Below are positions 40,778 to 51,551 of a DNA stretch of 64,000 bases, one piece after another. The first letter of the stretch is position 1, and every line of letters begins with the position of its first letter. Source of the stretch: Zhihengliuella salsuginis (lineage in GTDB: Bacteria; Actinomycetota; Actinomycetes; Actinomycetales; Micrococcaceae); assembly GCF_014651715.1 (NCBI RefSeq), contig NZ_BMXK01000012.1, positions 62,001-126,000 on the forward strand, in the 5' to 3' direction. The notes below the pieces were generated by a model, which searched no databases, was not told where the DNA came from, and saw nothing but the letters and a program-made list of their open reading frames with translations. The translations under genes and the position numbers were made by a program.

Positions 40778-42397
40778 CTAGCGCGCGGCGAGAGCCGCCA
40801 GAGCGGCCTCGAGCTGCTCGAGTCCCGCCGCACGGTCCGCCAGATGCAGGCGGAGGACGGGGCGGCCGAGCTCGGCGAGGACGGCGGAGTCTCCCGCAGC
40901 CTGTGCTGAGATCAGCTGGGCGAAGGTGAAGGGCCGTTCAGGGATCTCCACATCCGTATCGTTCGCGCCGGTGATCTGCAGGTAGACACCCACCCGCGGA
41001 CCGCCCTTGTGGAACTGCCCGGTGGAGTGGAGGAACCGCGGCCCCCATCCGAACGTCACGGGCCGCGCCGCTGCCGTGGAAAGCCGGGCGCGCATGCCCG
41101 AAAGGTCCGCGGAACCGAGACGGTCGAGGTACGCCTGGATGCTGAGGTAGCCTTCGGGGCCGAGCTCGGCGAGCAACCGCTGAAGTCCATCGGACAGCGT
41201 GGTTGCACCGTCGAGGAGCCCCTCCGTGCCGCGCAACTCGACGGCGCCGTCGACGAGTTCCGCCGGCACCGGTTCCGGCTGCTCGTCCAGCAGGCCGCGG
41301 GCGGCCACCTTGGCGGCCTCCACGTCCGGCTGGTCGAAGGGGTTGATGCCCAGGAGACGGCCGGCGACGACCGTCGCGACCTCCCACAGGAGCATCTGGC
41401 TGCCCAGCGAGCCGGACACGCGTGCCTCGTGCCCGCTCTCCGACGCCGGCGAGTCGTCTTCGCCGCTCGTCAGCCGGACGACGAGGACGTCATCCGCGCC
41501 GTCGAGCTCGGGGGAGCCCGGTTCCACGACCACGGGTAGAACACCCGTGCCGAGTTTCCCGGTGGATTCCGCGATGAGCTGTTCGATCCAGTCGGCGAAT
41601 CCGGCGATCCCGGAGCCCTCGTCCACGAACACGATCTTGTCGCGCAAGGGAGCAGTGCCGCCGAGCGCGGCGCCGAGCGCGAGACCGATGTTGTCCACGT
41701 CGTCGTCCCGGAGGAACTCGGCCGCCTCCTCGGCGTCGGCGAGGAGCGTCTCGATATCGACTCCGGCCAGCCCCGACGGCACGAGTCCGAACGCGGTCAG
41801 GGCGGAGTAGCGCCCGCCGACGTTCGGATCGGCGTTGAAGACCGCGCGGTAGCCCGCCTGGCGGGACGCTTCATCCATGGGCGAGCCCGGATCCGTGACG
41901 ACCACGATTCGCTGGGCCGCGTCGAGGCCGGCGTCTCCGAATGCCTTCTCGAAGACTCGGCGCTGCGAATCGGTCTCGACCGTGGAACCCGACTTGGAGG
42001 AGACGACCAGCACCGAGGACTCGAGACGGTCGGCCAGAGCTCCGGCGACCATGTCGGGGTCCGTGCTGTCGAGCACGACCAGCTCGACGCCCGCCGTGGC
42101 CGTTATGACCTCGGGCGCGAGCGACGAGCCGCCCATCCCCGCCAGGACGACCCGGTCCACACCCTCTGCCCGCAGCTCGTCGCGGAGCGCGATGATCGGC
42201 TCGATCAGTGCTCGCGAGTCCTCGAACAGGTCGACCCAGCCGAGGCGGATCGACGCCTCGGACTCGGCCTCGGCGCCCCACAGGGTCGCATCCTTCGAGA
42301 ACAGCCGCGACGCGACGCGGTCGGCGACGAGCTGTTCCACATGCGCATCAGCCGCAGCGCGGGCCGCGCCCGTCGCCCGGAACTCCAAGGCACTCAT
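40778..42397 (-). CDS. pgi: Glucose-6-phosphate isomerase
   Basis: A 539-residue protein of the SIS-domain isomerase type found with the tal-zwf cluster in actinobacteria. The first SIS region shows LAGMGGSSLAPEVI and VSSKSGSTVETDS, followed by TDPGSPMDE. Later regions include NPFDQPDVEAAK and FLHSTGQFHKGGP. It interconverts glucose 6-phosphate and fructose 6-phosphate and so links both pathways. Start ATG 42397 lies three bases after the tal stop. Confidence 0.93.
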   Translation of the reverse strand: MSALEFRATGAARAAADAHVEQLVADRVASRLFSKDATLWGAEAESEASIRLGWVDLFEDSRALIEPIIALRDELRAEGVDRVVLAGMGGSSLAPEVITATAGVELVVLDSTDPDMVAGALADRLESSVLVVSSKSGSTVETDSQRRVFEKAFGDAGLDAAQRIVVVTDPGSPMDEASRQAGYRAVFNADPNVGGRYSALTAFGLVPSGLAGVDIETLLADAEEAAEFLRDDDVDNIGLALGAALGGTAPLRDKIVFVDEGSGIAGFADWIEQLIAESTGKLGTGVLPVVVEPGSPELDGADDVLVVRLTSGEDDSPASESGHEARVSGSLGSQMLLWEVATVVAGRLLGINPFDQPDVEAAKVAARGLLDEQPEPVPAELVDGAVELRGTEGLLDGATTLSDGLQRLLAELGPEGYLSIQAYLDRLGSADLSGMRARLSTAAARPVTFGWGPRFLHSTGQFHKGGPRVGVYLQITGANDTDVEIPERPFTFAQLISAQAAGDSAVLAELGRPVLRLHLADRAAGLEQLEAALAALAAR

Positions 42398-42400
42398 GCC

Positions 42401-43519
42401 CTAGGCTCCCTTGGCCGACTCGAGCGCCTGACGAACATCCTCCAGCAGCTCGTCCCAGGCGACAGCGAACTTCTCGACGCCCTCGGTCTCCAGCTGGGCG
42501 ACGACGTCGTTGTAGCTGATGCCCTGAGCGGCGAGCGCGTCCAGCACGTCGTTCGACGCGGTGTAGGTGCTGGTGACGGTGTCGCCGGTGACCTCTGCGT
42601 GATCAGCCGTGGCGTTGAGCGTCTTCTCCGGCATGGTGTTCACGACGCCCTCTGCCGCCAGTTCCGTCACGTACAGGGTGTCCGGGAGGTTGGGGTCCTT
42701 GACGCCGGTCGACGCCCACAGCGGGCGCTGGCGGTTGGCCCCGGCTGCTTCGAGCGTCGACCACCGCTCCGAGCCGAACTGCTCCTCGTAGACCTGGTAC
42801 GCCAAGCGTGCATTCGCGAGCCCGGCCTTGCCCTTGAGCGCCGTGGCCTCCTCGGTGCCGACGGCTTCCAGACGCTTGTCGATCTCGGAATCGACGCGCG
42901 AGACGAAGAACGAGGCCACGGAGTGGATCTTGGACAGGTCGTGCCCGTTCTCGCGCGCCTTCTCGAGGCCCTCCATGAAGGCGTTGATGACGGCGCGGTA
43001 GCGGTCGAGCGAGAAGATGAGGGTCACGTTCACGCTGATGCCCTCGGCGATCGTCGCGGTGATCGCCTCGAGACCCTCGAACGTCGCCGGGATCTTGATC
43101 ATGACGTTCTCGCGGCCGACCTTGGCGTGGAGCTTCTTGGCTTCCTCCGCGGTCGCGGCGGTCTCGGCCGCCAGGCGCGGATCGACCTCGAGTGAAACTC
43201 GTCCGTCGTAGCCGTTGGTCGACGCGTAGACGTCGGCGAACACGTCGCAGGCGGCGGCGACGTCGGCCGTGGTGATCTCGAAGATCGCCTCCTCGACGTC
43301 GGCTCCGGCTGCTGCCAACTCCTTGATCTGTGCGTCGTAGGCGTCGTCACCGCCAGCGACCGCCGCAGCGAAGATGGACGGGTTCGTCGTGACACCGACA
43401 ACGTTCTTCTCGTTGATCAGCTCCTGCAGGGAACCGCTGTTGAGTCGTTCACGGGACAGGTCGTCGAGCCAGATGGAGACGCCTGCATCGGAGAGTGCGG
43501 AAGTATTCGGATTGCTCAT
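42401..43519 (-). CDS. tal: Transaldolase
   Basis: A 372-residue enzyme of the long transaldolase type found in actinobacteria. The N-terminal motif is [12 protein letters not shown] and [14 protein letters not shown]. The Schiff-base lysine is in [23 protein letters not shown] and [11 protein letters not shown] are present. It moves a dihydroxyacetone unit between sugar phosphates. It lies 41 bp after tkt and three bases before pgi. Confidence 0.96.
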   Translation of the reverse strand: MSNPNTSALSDAGVSIWLDDLSRERLNSGSLQELINEKNVVGVTTNPSIFAAAVAGGDDAYDAQIKELAAAGADVEEAIFEITTADVAAACDVFADVYASTNGYDGRVSLEVDPRLAAETAATAEEAKKLHAKVGRENVMIKIPATFEGLEAITATIAEGISVNVTLIFSLDRYRAVINAFMEGLEKARENGHDLSKIHSVASFFVSRVDSEIDKRLEAVGTEEATALKGKAGLANARLAYQVYEEQFGSERWSTLEAAGANRQRPLWASTGVKDPNLPDTLYVTELAAEGVVNTMPEKTLNATADHAEVTGDTVTSTYTASNDVLDALAAQGISYNDVVAQLETEGVEKFAVAWDELLEDVRQALESAKGA

Positions 43520-43560
43520 GATGAATTCCTTTTCTTGTTCGCTGATGCGAATCGGGACGA

Positions 43561-45675
43561 TTACTTCGTTGCAGCGATGGAACCCTTGGCGGCTTCGACG
43601 ACCGCCTCGGGAGTCAGACCGAACTCGCGGTAGAGCGTCTGGTAGTCGGCGGAAGCGCCGAAGTGGTCCAGACCGATCGTGCGCCCGGCATCGCCGACGA
43701 GTTCACGCCAGCCGAGCGTCGAACCTGCTTCGATCGAAACGCGGGCTTTCACGGCCGACGGCAGCACCGACTCGCGGTAGGCGTCGTCCTGCTTGTTGAA
43801 CCATTCGACCGAGGGGATCGACACGACGCGGGCTGCGACACCGTCGGCCGCCAGCGTCTCACGTGCGTCGACGGCGATTTCGACTTCCGAGCCCGTGGCC
43901 AGCAGGAGCACGTCGGGGGTGGTTGCCTTCCCGTCGGCGTCGAGGGCGTCGGCCAGGACGTAGGCGCCCTTGGCCACACCCGAGACGTCGCCGAATCCGG
44001 CGGCGGTACGGTCGAACACCGGCAGGTTCTGACGGGTCAGCACGATGCCGGCCGGGTTCTCGTTGTTCTCGAGGATCGTCTTCCAGGCCCAGGCGACCTC
44101 GTTGGCGTCTCCTGGGCGCACGACGTCGAGGTTCGGGATGGCGCGCAGACTCGCGAGCTGCTCGACGGGCTGGTGCGTCGGGCCGTCCTCACCGAGGCCG
44201 ATGGAGTCGTGGGTCCAGACGAAGATGGCCGGCACGCCCATGAGCGCCGCCAGGCGGATCGCCGGGCGCTGGTAGTCGGAGAAGATGAGGAACGTGCCCG
44301 AGAAGGCGCGCGTCTTCGAGCTCAGGACGATGCCGTTCACGATCGACGCGGCCGCGTGCTCGCGGATGCCGAAGTGGAGGACTCGGCCGTACGGGTCTCC
44401 CGACCACTTGTCCGTCGAGCGGCTGGCGGGAATGAACGACTTGGCGCTCGTGATCGTCGTGTTGTTGGACCCGGCGAGGTCGGCCGAGCCGCCCCAGAGC
44501 TCCGGAAGCCGGTCGGCGATCGCATTGATCACCTTGCCGGAGGCCGCGCGGGTTGCGATCGACTCGCCGGCTTCGAAGACCGGAAGGTCGGCTTCCCACC
44601 CCGCGGGCAGCTCCTGCTTCTGGAGGCGTTCGAGCAGCTGCTCGCCCTCGGGGTTCGTTGCAGCCCAGGCCTTGAACTGCTGGTCCCAGGCCTCGTGCGC
44701 CGTCCGGCCGCGCTCGACGACCTGACGGGCGTGGTCGAGAACCTCGTCTTCGATGGCGAACGACTGCTCCGGCTCGAAGTCCAGGATCTTCTTCAGGGCG
44801 GCCAGCTCCTCGCCGCCGAGTTTGGAACCGTGGATGCCGCCGGTGTTCTGCTTGGTCGGCGCCGGGAACCCGATGACGGTCCGGAGGGAGATGATCGACG
44901 GGCGGCCGGTCTCCGCCTTGGCGGCAGTCAGGGCCGCATCGAGACCGGCGACATCCTCCACGTATTCGCCCGACTCGGTCCAGTCGACGCGCTGAGTGTG
45001 CCACCCGTAGGCCTCGTAGCGCTTCAGCACGTCCTCGGTGAACGCCACATCGGTGTCGTCCTCGATGGAGATCTTGTTGTCGTCGTAGATGACGACGAGG
45101 TTGCCGAGCTCCTGGTGGCCCGCCAGCGAGGATGCCTCGGACGTGACGCCTTCCTGGAGATCGCCATCGGAGGCGATGACCCAGACCGTGTGGTCGAACG
45201 GGCTCTCACCCGCGGGCGCCTCGGGATCGAGGAGGCCGCGGAGACGGCGCTGGCCGTAGGCGAAGCCGACGGCCGAGGCCAGGCCCTGCCCGAGCGGGCC
45301 GGTGGTGATCTCGACGCCGTCCGTGTGGCCGTACTCCGGGTGGCCCGGGGTCTTGGCGCCCCAGGTACGCAGTGCTTCGAGGTCCTCTATCTCGAGGCCG
45401 TAGCCGGAGAGGAAGAGCTGCAGGTAGAGGGTCAGCGACGTGTGGCCGGGGGAGAGCACGAAGCGGTCGCGTCCCACCCAGTCGGGATCCTTGGGATCGT
45501 GGCGCATGTGCTTCTGGAACAGCAGGTACGCGGCTGGAGCCAGGCTCATCGCGGTTCCCGGGTGGCCGCTGCCGACCTTCTCTACGGCATCCGCTGCCAG
45601 TACGCGGATCGTGTCAACTGCACGCTCGTCCGTCTGCGTCCAGGACAACTCGACGACTTCCGTCTGTGGCGCCAC
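43561..45675 (-). CDS. tkt: Transketolase
   Basis: A 704-residue thiamine-diphosphate enzyme. The N-terminal half has the ThDP region with [28 protein letters not shown] and SDGDLQEGV...DDNKISIE. The pyrimidine domain has [12 protein letters not shown] and [22 protein letters not shown] 45675 follows AGAGGAACTACATC. It heads the minus-strand tkt-tal-pgi-zwf-opcA operon, divergent from ctaB across 290 bp. Confidence 0.97.
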   Translation of the reverse strand: MAPQTEVVELSWTQTDERAVDTIRVLAADAVEKVGSGHPGTAMSLAPAAYLLFQKHMRHDPKDPDWVGRDRFVLSPGHTSLTLYLQLFLSGYGLEIEDLEALRTWGAKTPGHPEYGHTDGVEITTGPLGQGLASAVGFAYGQRRLRGLLDPEAPAGESPFDHTVWVIASDGDLQEGVTSEASSLAGHQELGNLVVIYDDNKISIEDDTDVAFTEDVLKRYEAYGWHTQRVDWTESGEYVEDVAGLDAALTAAKAETGRPSIISLRTVIGFPAPTKQNTGGIHGSKLGGEELAALKKILDFEPEQSFAIEDEVLDHARQVVERGRTAHEAWDQQFKAWAATNPEGEQLLERLQKQELPAGWEADLPVFEAGESIATRAASGKVINAIADRLPELWGGSADLAGSNNTTITSAKSFIPASRSTDKWSGDPYGRVLHFGIREHAAASIVNGIVLSSKTRAFSGTFLIFSDYQRPAIRLAALMGVPAIFVWTHDSIGLGEDGPTHQPVEQLASLRAIPNLDVVRPGDANEVAWAWKTILENNENPAGIVLTRQNLPVFDRTAAGFGDVSGVAKGAYVLADALDADGKATTPDVLLLATGSEVEIAVDARETLAADGVAARVVSIPSVEWFNKQDDAYRESVLPSAVKARVSIEAGSTLGWRELVGDAGRTIGLDHFGASADYQTLYREFGLTPEAVVEAAKGSIAATK

Positions 45676-45920
45676 GATGTAGTTCCTCTCTTGAGAGCTT
45701 CAGATGTCTCGCCGGAGGAACACGGCGACTCGGCATCGCCCACCCTAGACAGGGCCTTCGTTGGCTCCGGCGCGTGCAACCACCTTAGCCCGTCCACGTC
45801 ACACCTGCCGCCATGTGACCGACCGTGTAGCACCCTCGTCAGCTCAGAGCGAAGCCTCCGCTCGAGCACTGGAATCCTGCCGGGTTTTCTGTGGTCTGAT
45901 TTCTACAAGCCGTAAAAGGG

Positions 45921-45926
45921 TATGAT
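45921..45926 (+). promoter_or_regulatory. Candidate -10 box of ctaB
   Basis: TATGAT stands 39 bases before the ctaB ATG in the 290-bp divergent region with tkt. A poor TGATTT lies near the -35 position. I see no clear operator in the rest of that region. Confidence 0.4.
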
Positions 45927-45965
45927 GGTCGTGTCTGTCCGTTACCCCGCATAGAACTGAGTGGC

Positions 45966-46949
45966 ATGTCCGTGAAGTCCGTTGTCAGCGACGATAGGCT
46001 CGTTGAACGAGCGCATCGTCAATCGAACGAGACGTTCGGTGAGTTCACGAAGCGCAAGTCGGGCGCCTACCTGGCCCTGACGAAACCGCGCGTGATCGAG
46101 CTGCTGCTCGTCACCACGCTGCCCACGATGATCTTCGCCGAGCGCGGGTTCCCGGGCGTGGGCCTGATCCTGGTTACTCTCGTCGGCGGCGCCATGGCCG
46201 CCGGCGCCTCCGGCGCTTTCAATTGTTACATCGACCGCGAAGCAGACAAGCTCATGCGGCGCACCCAGGGCCGCCCCCTCGTGACAGGGGATGTGACTCC
46301 GCGCGAGGCCCTCGTCTTCGCCTGGATGCTCGCCGTCGCATCGATCGCCATCCTCTGGGCCGGAGCCAACCTGCTCACGGCCGCCCTGGGCGTGGCCGCC
46401 ATCCTCCTCTACGTCGTCTTCTACACGCTGATCCTCAAGCGCCGCACGTCGCAGAACATCGTCTGGGGAGGCATCGCGGGGTGCATGCCCGTGCCGATCG
46501 CCTGGGCCGCCGTGACCAACACCCTCGACTGGCCCGTTCTGGTGCTGTTCCTCATCATCTTCCTCTGGACCCCGCCACACTACTGGCCGTTGTCGATGAA
46601 GTACTCGGAGGACTACCTGGCCGCGCGGATCCCGATGCTGGGCGCCATCGCGGGCGCCCGCACCGTCTCGGTGCAGGTCGTGCTCTACGCGTGGGCGACA
46701 GTGGTCTGCTCGCTGCTGCTCGCCCCTATGGGCTACGCGGGCATCGTGTACACGGTTCTCGCCGCAGTGGCAGGTGCCTGGTTCATCTACGAATCGCACG
46801 TGCTCTACCGCGAGGCGCAGCGTGAGCACGAGCCGGCCGACATGAACAAGAAGGCCATGAAGGTCTTCCACATCTCCATCACCTATCTGACGATCGTCTT
46901 CGTCGCCCTCGCCGTGGATCCGTTCGTCGGGCAGCCGATCTTCGGCTAG
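45966..46949 (+). CDS. ctaB: Protoheme IX farnesyltransferase
   Basis: A 327-residue UbiA-family membrane enzyme that adds a farnesyl group to heme b, giving heme o for cytochrome oxidase. The prenyl-diphosphate motif is [20 protein letters not shown], and the second Asp-rich motif follows in [13 protein letters not shown]. About nine hydrophobic segments are visible. ATG 45966 was selected. Divergence from tkt is a conserved actinobacterial arrangement. Confidence 0.95.
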   Translation: MSVKSVVSDDRLVERAHRQSNETFGEFTKRKSGAYLALTKPRVIELLLVTTLPTMIFAERGFPGVGLILVTLVGGAMAAGASGAFNCYIDREADKLMRRTQGRPLVTGDVTPREALVFAWMLAVASIAILWAGANLLTAALGVAAILLYVVFYTLILKRRTSQNIVWGGIAGCMPVPIAWAAVTNTLDWPVLVLFLIIFLWTPPHYWPLSMKYSEDYLAARIPMLGAIAGARTVSVQVVLYAWATVVCSLLLAPMGYAGIVYTVLAAVAGAWFIYESHVLYREAQREHEPADMNKKAMKVFHISITYLTIVFVALAVDPFVGQPIFG

Positions 46950-47156
46950 TCCACCTGTTTCGGGTGCGGCCGGACGCAGGGCCTCCGGTCTCTGAGTTCG
47001 GCGCCGTCGCAATGCGCCTCCCTTCCGGGGCCCTGCTGGTCCGCCGGCATGATTCGATCTGTCCGCCACTCACGCGTTAAGCTGGCTGTCGGCTGGCTGT
47101 GGTCAACGTATGCCGCAAGTCATGAAGCCCCACAACGAAATTTGAGGAGACCGATC

Positions 47157-49160
47157 GTGTCGGAACAGATCACCTTGACGGTTGACGGCGAAACGCAAGA
47201 GGTGAGTGCCGGTACCACGGGCGCGGAGTTCTTCCGCGATCAGAAGAACGTCGTCGTCATGCGGGTCGACGGCACGTTGCAGGACCTCAGCAGGATGCTG
47301 CCGGCCGGTTCGGCGATCGAGTCCGTCACCGTCGACTCCGAGGACGGCCTGAATGTCCTGCGGCACTCCACCGCGCACGTCATGGCGCAAGCCGTGCAGG
47401 AACTGCGCCCCGAGGCGAAGCTGGGCATCGGCCCCTACATCAAGGACGGCTTCTACTTCGATTTCGACGTCGACGAGCCGTTCACGCCGGACGACTTGAA
47501 AACGCTCGAGAAGATGATGCTCAAGATCGTCAACAAGAACCAGCAGTTCGCCCGCCGGGTGGTCTCCGAGTCGGAGGCCCGCGAGGCCATGGCCGAGGAG
47601 CCCTACAAGCTCAAGCTGCTGGACAAGGCCAGCGAGGCCGACGAGGCGGGCGAGGGCGTCAACGTCGAGGTCGGTGGCGGCGACATCACCATCTACGACA
47701 ACGTCGACCGGAAAACAGGCGACACCGTCTGGTGCGACCTGTGCCGCGGGCCCCACCTGCCCAACACCAAGCTGATCTCCAACGCGTTCGCCCTGACCCG
47801 TTCTGCCGCGGCCTACTGGTTGGGCAGCGAGAACAACAAGCAGCTGCAGCGAATCTACGGAACCGCGTGGCCGAGCAAGGCGGAACTCAAGGCCTACCAG
47901 GAGAGGATCGCCGAGGCGGAGCGCCGCGACCACCGGAAGCTGGGAGCCGAACTCGACCTCTTCTCGTTCCCGGACGAGCTGGGCTCAGGCCTGCCGGTCT
48001 TCCACCCCAAGGGCGGGGTCATCCGCAAGGCGATGGAGGACTATTCGCGCCAACGCCACACGGAGGCCGGCTACGAGTTCGTCTACACGCCGCACATCAC
48101 GAAGGGTCACCTCTACGAGGTCTCCGGCCACCTGGACTGGTACCGGGACGGAATGTTCCCGGCCATGCACATCGACGAGACCCGCAACGAGGCCGGCGAG
48201 ATCGTCAAGCCCGGTCAGGACTACTACCTCAAGCCGATGAACTGCCCGATGCACAACCTGATCTTCGGGTCCAGGGGCCGTTCGTACCGCGAGCTCCCGC
48301 TGAGGCTGTTCGAATTCGGCCAGGTGTACCGCTACGAGAAGTCCGGCGTGGTCCACGGCCTGACACGCGTGCGCGGCATGACCCAGGACGACGCCCACAT
48401 CTACTGCACCCGTGAACAGATGAAGGACGAGCTCACCACGACGCTGAACTTCGTCCTGGGGCTCCTGAAGGACTACGGCCTGGACGACTTCTACTTGGAG
48501 CTGTCCACGAAGAATCCCGACAAGTACGTCGGATCGGACGAAGTCTGGGACGAGGCGACGCGCACCCTCGCTGAAGTCGCGGAGGCCTCCGGACTCGAGC
48601 TCGTTCCCGACCCGGGTGGAGCAGCCTTCTACGGGCCCAAGATCTCCGTTCAGGCGAAGGACGCCATCGGCCGCACCTGGCAGATGTCGACCATCCAGCT
48701 CGACTTCAACCTTCCGGAGCGCTTCGAGCTCGAATACCAGGCAGCCGACGGCTCCCGTCAGCGCCCGGTGATGATCCACCGCGCGCTCTTCGGGTCGATC
48801 GAGCGCTTCCTGGGCGTGCTGACCGAGCACTACGCCGGCGCGTTCCCGGCCTGGCTTGCTCCCGTGCAGGTGCGCGCCATTCCTGTGGCGGATGCTTTCG
48901 ACGACTACGTCTGGGACGTCGTCGAGAAGCTCCGTGCTCGCGGGATCCGGGCCGAAGCCGACCTCTCCTCGGACCGCTTCCCGAAGAAGATCCGCAATGC
49001 GTCCAAGGACAAGGTTCCCTTCACACTCATCGCCGGTGGAGAGGACGCCGAGGCCGGGGCCGTGTCCTTCCGTTTCCGCGACGGGAGCCAGGACAACGGC
49101 ATCGCGATCGAGGAAGCCATCGACCGAATCGTAGAGGCTGTCGAAAACAGGGAGGCTTGA
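47157..49160 (+). CDS. thrS: Threonyl-tRNA synthetase
   Basis: A 667-residue class II synthetase. An N-terminal TGS domain ([18 protein letters not shown]) is followed by the editing domain ([20 protein letters not shown]). The catalytic core has zinc-ligand [21 protein letters not shown] and [11 protein letters not shown]. The C-terminal anticodon domain begins near [13 protein letters not shown] 47157 follows TTTGAGGAGACC. The 207-bp upstream region has an 11-bp tandem repeat but no recognisable T-box. Confidence 0.97.
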   Translation: MSEQITLTVDGETQEVSAGTTGAEFFRDQKNVVVMRVDGTLQDLSRMLPAGSAIESVTVDSEDGLNVLRHSTAHVMAQAVQELRPEAKLGIGPYIKDGFYFDFDVDEPFTPDDLKTLEKMMLKIVNKNQQFARRVVSESEAREAMAEEPYKLKLLDKASEADEAGEGVNVEVGGGDITIYDNVDRKTGDTVWCDLCRGPHLPNTKLISNAFALTRSAAAYWLGSENNKQLQRIYGTAWPSKAELKAYQERIAEAERRDHRKLGAELDLFSFPDELGSGLPVFHPKGGVIRKAMEDYSRQRHTEAGYEFVYTPHITKGHLYEVSGHLDWYRDGMFPAMHIDETRNEAGEIVKPGQDYYLKPMNCPMHNLIFGSRGRSYRELPLRLFEFGQVYRYEKSGVVHGLTRVRGMTQDDAHIYCTREQMKDELTTTLNFVLGLLKDYGLDDFYLELSTKNPDKYVGSDEVWDEATRTLAEVAEASGLELVPDPGGAAFYGPKISVQAKDAIGRTWQMSTIQLDFNLPERFELEYQAADGSRQRPVMIHRALFGSIERFLGVLTEHYAGAFPAWLAPVQVRAIPVADAFDDYVWDVVEKLRARGIRAEADLSSDRFPKKIRNASKDKVPFTLIAGGEDAEAGAVSFRFRDGSQDNGIAIEEAIDRIVEAVENREA

Positions 49161-49163
49161 TCC

Positions 49164-49769
49164 TTGAGTGACCGTTCTGCTGGGCCCGGCGGCCCGGAGG
49201 CCTCCGGGCCGCCGGGCTATTCCGGCGATGCGGAGGTGACCGACGACTTCGAGCTGGCAGGCGTACCGGACAGCTTCCAACGCCTGTGGACGCCGTACCG
49301 GATGGCGTACATCAAGGGCGGTCAGGGCCAGGTCAAGGACGAGGAGACCTGCCCGTTCTGCCGGGGACCGCAGCGGAGCGACGAGGATTCACTCATCGTC
49401 CACAGGGGCGAGACGGCGTTCGTGGTCCTGAATCTGTTTCCCTACAACCCCGGCCATCTCCTGGTGTGCCCGTACAGGCACGTGCCGGACTACACGGACA
49501 TCACGGTCGAGGAGACCGCCGAGATCGCATCGCTCAGCCAGCGTGCGATGAAGGCGCTCACCGCGACGGCCAACCCGACCGGATTCAACCTCGGCATGAA
49601 TCAGGGGGTGTCCGGCGGAGCCGGCATCGCCGCACACCTGCACCAGCATGTGGTCCCGCGGTGGGGCGGCGACGGGAACTTCTTCCCGATCATCGCCCAG
49701 ACCAAGGCCGTCCCGGCCACGCTTTCGGACGTGCGGCAGCAGCTGGCCGAAGCCTGGGACTCGGTGTAG
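49164..49769 (+). CDS. HIT-family nucleotide hydrolase/AP4A phosphorylase-like protein
   Basis: A 201-residue histidine-triad protein. The catalytic HLHQHVVPRW follows GMNQGVSGGAG, and a CPFC motif near residue 63 may bind zinc. Members hydrolyse or phosphorolyse dinucleoside polyphosphates or nucleoside phosphoramidates. The N-terminal ~30 residues are Gly/Pro-rich. TTG 49164 is the only in-frame start near the good GGGAGG Shine-Dalgarno, three bases after thrS. The thrS-HIT-pgsA order is conserved in actinobacteria. Confidence 0.9.
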   Translation: MSDRSAGPGGPEASGPPGYSGDAEVTDDFELAGVPDSFQRLWTPYRMAYIKGGQGQVKDEETCPFCRGPQRSDEDSLIVHRGETAFVVLNLFPYNPGHLLVCPYRHVPDYTDITVEETAEIASLSQRAMKALTATANPTGFNLGMNQGVSGGAGIAAHLHQHVVPRWGGDGNFFPIIAQTKAVPATLSDVRQQLAEAWDSV

Positions 49770-49777
49770 CGCCGCCC

Positions 49778-50407
49778 ATGCTGAATACGTACGCCCGCGG
49801 GCTGTTCACCCGGATGTTCACGCCTCTCGCCCGATGGCTGCTGTCCCGTTCCGTAACTCCGGACATGGTGACGGTCGTGGGTACGATCGGGGTGATGGCG
49901 AGCGCCCTCATCCTGTATCCGCTGGGACACCTCTTCATCGGGACCCTCGTCATCGCGGCCTTCGTCTTCGCCGACCTGCTGGACGGCACCATGGCCAGGC
50001 TGCCGCAATGGGCCTCGCGCAGCGCTGGAAGGCCCGACGCCGGCCGGTGGGGGAGTTTCCTCGATTCCTCGCTCGACAGGCTGGCCGATGGCGCGATCTT
50101 CAGCGGCGTCGCCGTCTGGTTCTTCACAGCCGGCGACCACACGGGCATCGGCATCGCCTCGTTGGTCTGCATGTTCCTCGGCAGCGTTGTCTCGTACGTC
50201 CGGGCCAAGGCGGAATCCCTCGGTTTCGATGCTGAAGTCGGCATCGCGGAACGCGCCGAACGGCTCGTCCTCACGTTGACTTTCGTCGGACTGACCGGCC
50301 TCGGACTTCCCGACGTCGTATTGCTGAGCGTGCTCATTCTGCTGGCCGCGGCCAGCGCCGTGACCGTGGCCCAGCGCATGATGCGCGTGCATTCGCAGCT
50401 GGGTTGA
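49778..50407 (+). CDS. pgsA: CDP-alcohol phosphatidyltransferase, PIP-synthase-like
   Basis: A 209-residue membrane enzyme. The CDP-alcohol motif starts DLLDGTMAR and ends [10 protein letters not shown], with all four aspartates kept. In actinobacteria the HIT-linked copy makes phosphatidylinositol phosphate from CDP-diacylglycerol. Seventeen residues separate AR from the motif Gly, against about eight in typical members, so there is a local insertion rich in Ser, Arg and Gly. About five hydrophobic segments are visible. The mannoside acyltransferase and mannosyltransferase genes that often follow are absent. Confidence 0.88.
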   Translation: MLNTYARGLFTRMFTPLARWLLSRSVTPDMVTVVGTIGVMASALILYPLGHLFIGTLVIAAFVFADLLDGTMARLPQWASRSAGRPDAGRWGSFLDSSLDRLADGAIFSGVAVWFFTAGDHTGIGIASLVCMFLGSVVSYVRAKAESLGFDAEVGIAERAERLVLTLTFVGLTGLGLPDVVLLSVLILLAAASAVTVAQRMMRVHSQLG

Positions 50408-50471
50408 ATCAATACGGCCGGCTCCTGCGCAAAGTGCGACGCGGCCTGCCAGTATCTTGTATGGTTCTCGT

Positions 50472-50491
50472 GTCACGGATCGTTATGTGAC
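50472..50491. promoter_or_regulatory. Inverted repeat upstream of pdxS
   Basis: GTCAC (50472-50476) and GTGAC (50487-50491) with a 10-base spacer lie about 25 bases upstream of the likely -10 box. It could bind a regulator such as a PdxR-type protein, but no such gene is adjacent and the arms are short. Confidence 0.25.
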
Positions 50492-50516
50492 CACCTCATT
50501 CCCCGGGCAGGCTACG

Positions 50517-50522
50517 TATGCT
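50517..50522 (+). promoter_or_regulatory. Candidate -10 box of pdxS
   Basis: TATGCT, about 43 bases before the GTG at 50565, predicts a leader of about 36 nucleotides. The -35 is weak. Confidence 0.4.
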
Positions 50523-50564
50523 TGGGGGAACCCATCACTCACCCCTTGTGAAAGGACGTCGTTC

Positions 50565-51473
50565 GTGTCCAACAACGAAGCCACGCAGGCGCCGGTAACC
50601 GGCAGCAATCGCGTGAAGCGCGGCATGGCCGAAATGCTGAAGGGCGGCGTCATCATGGACGTCGTCACGGCCGAACAGGCTCGCATCGCCGAAGACGCCG
50701 GTGCAGTCGCAGTCATGGCCCTGGAGCGGGTTCCGGCCGATATCCGGGCACAGGGCGGCGTCTCGCGCATGTCGGATCCGGACATGATCCAGTCGATCAT
50801 CGAGACCGTCTCCATCCCGGTCATGGCCAAGGCGCGCATCGGTCACTTCGTGGAGGCCCAGGTCATCGAGTCGTTGGGCGTCGACTACATCGACGAGTCC
50901 GAGGTACTCACCCCGGCCGACTACGCGAACCACATCGACAAGTGGGACTTCAAGGCCCCGTTCGTCTGCGGTGCGACCAACCTCGGCGAGGCACTTCGTC
51001 GCATCAACGAGGGCGCCGCGATGATTCGCTCGAAGGGCGAAGCGGGCACCGGAGACGTCTCCAACGCGACCACGCACATGCGGCAGATCCGTGCAGACAT
51101 CCGCCGGTTGAGCTCGCTGCCGAAGGACGAGCTCTACGTGGCCGCGAAGGAGCTCCAGGCACCTTACGAGCTGGTCCGCGAGGTCGCCGAGACCGGCAAG
51201 CTGCCCGTTGTCCTCTTCACCGCCGGTGGCATCGCCACGCCGGCGGATGCTGCCATGATGATGCAGCTCGGCGCCGACGGCGTCTTCGTCGGATCGGGCA
51301 TCTTCAAGTCCGGGAATCCGGCGCAGCGCGCCAATGCGATCGTCAAGGCCACGACCTTCTACGACGACGCCAAGACCATCGCCGATGCCTCCCGTGGGCT
51401 CGGCGAGGCAATGGTCGGATTGAACGTGGACGAGATCCCGGAGCCGCACCGGCTCTCCGAGCGCGGCTGGTAA
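50565..51473 (+). CDS. pdxS: Pyridoxal 5'-phosphate synthase subunit PdxS
   Basis: A 302-residue TIM-barrel synthase that builds PLP from ribose 5-phosphate, glyceraldehyde 3-phosphate and ammonia from PdxT. Catalytic lysines are Lys89 (MAKARIGH) and Lys157 ([10 protein letters not shown]). The family start is [21 protein letters not shown] 50565 follows AAAGGA. Its glutaminase partner pdxT lies 3 kb away at 54521, with a GNAT gene and an M3 peptidase gene, both on the other strand, between them. Confidence 0.97.
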   Translation: MSNNEATQAPVTGSNRVKRGMAEMLKGGVIMDVVTAEQARIAEDAGAVAVMALERVPADIRAQGGVSRMSDPDMIQSIIETVSIPVMAKARIGHFVEAQVIESLGVDYIDESEVLTPADYANHIDKWDFKAPFVCGATNLGEALRRINEGAAMIRSKGEAGTGDVSNATTHMRQIRADIRRLSSLPKDELYVAAKELQAPYELVREVAETGKLPVVLFTAGGIATPADAAMMMQLGADGVFVGSGIFKSGNPAQRANAIVKATTFYDDAKTIADASRGLGEAMVGLNVDEIPEPHRLSERGW

Positions 51474-51488
51474 CAGCGCTCCGCACCC

Positions 51489-51528
51489 GTCGGGCTGGCC
51501 CGTGGCAACCGCCACCGGCCAGCCCGAC
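51489..51528. terminator. Hairpin terminator between pdxS and the GNAT gene
   Basis: GTCGGGCTGGCC-C-GTGGC (51489-51506) pairs with 51511-51528 around AACC, leaving one C-C mismatch. It serves two convergent genes and has no T-run. Confidence 0.6.
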
Positions 51529-51551
51529 GTCGTCGGGGTCCCGGCCGGCGC

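Noticed and set aside
43663-45915. Long plus-strand frame opposite tkt
   Set aside because: Antisense shadow; transketolase motifs on the minus strand are complete.
45676-45965. Search for a tRNA or small gene in the tkt-ctaB divergent region
   Set aside because: No cloverleaf, no convincing open frame, and only a possible ctaB promoter was seen.
46950-47156. Possible T-box riboswitch before thrS
   Set aside because: The conserved AGGGTGGNACCGCG element and a terminator/antiterminator pair are not found.
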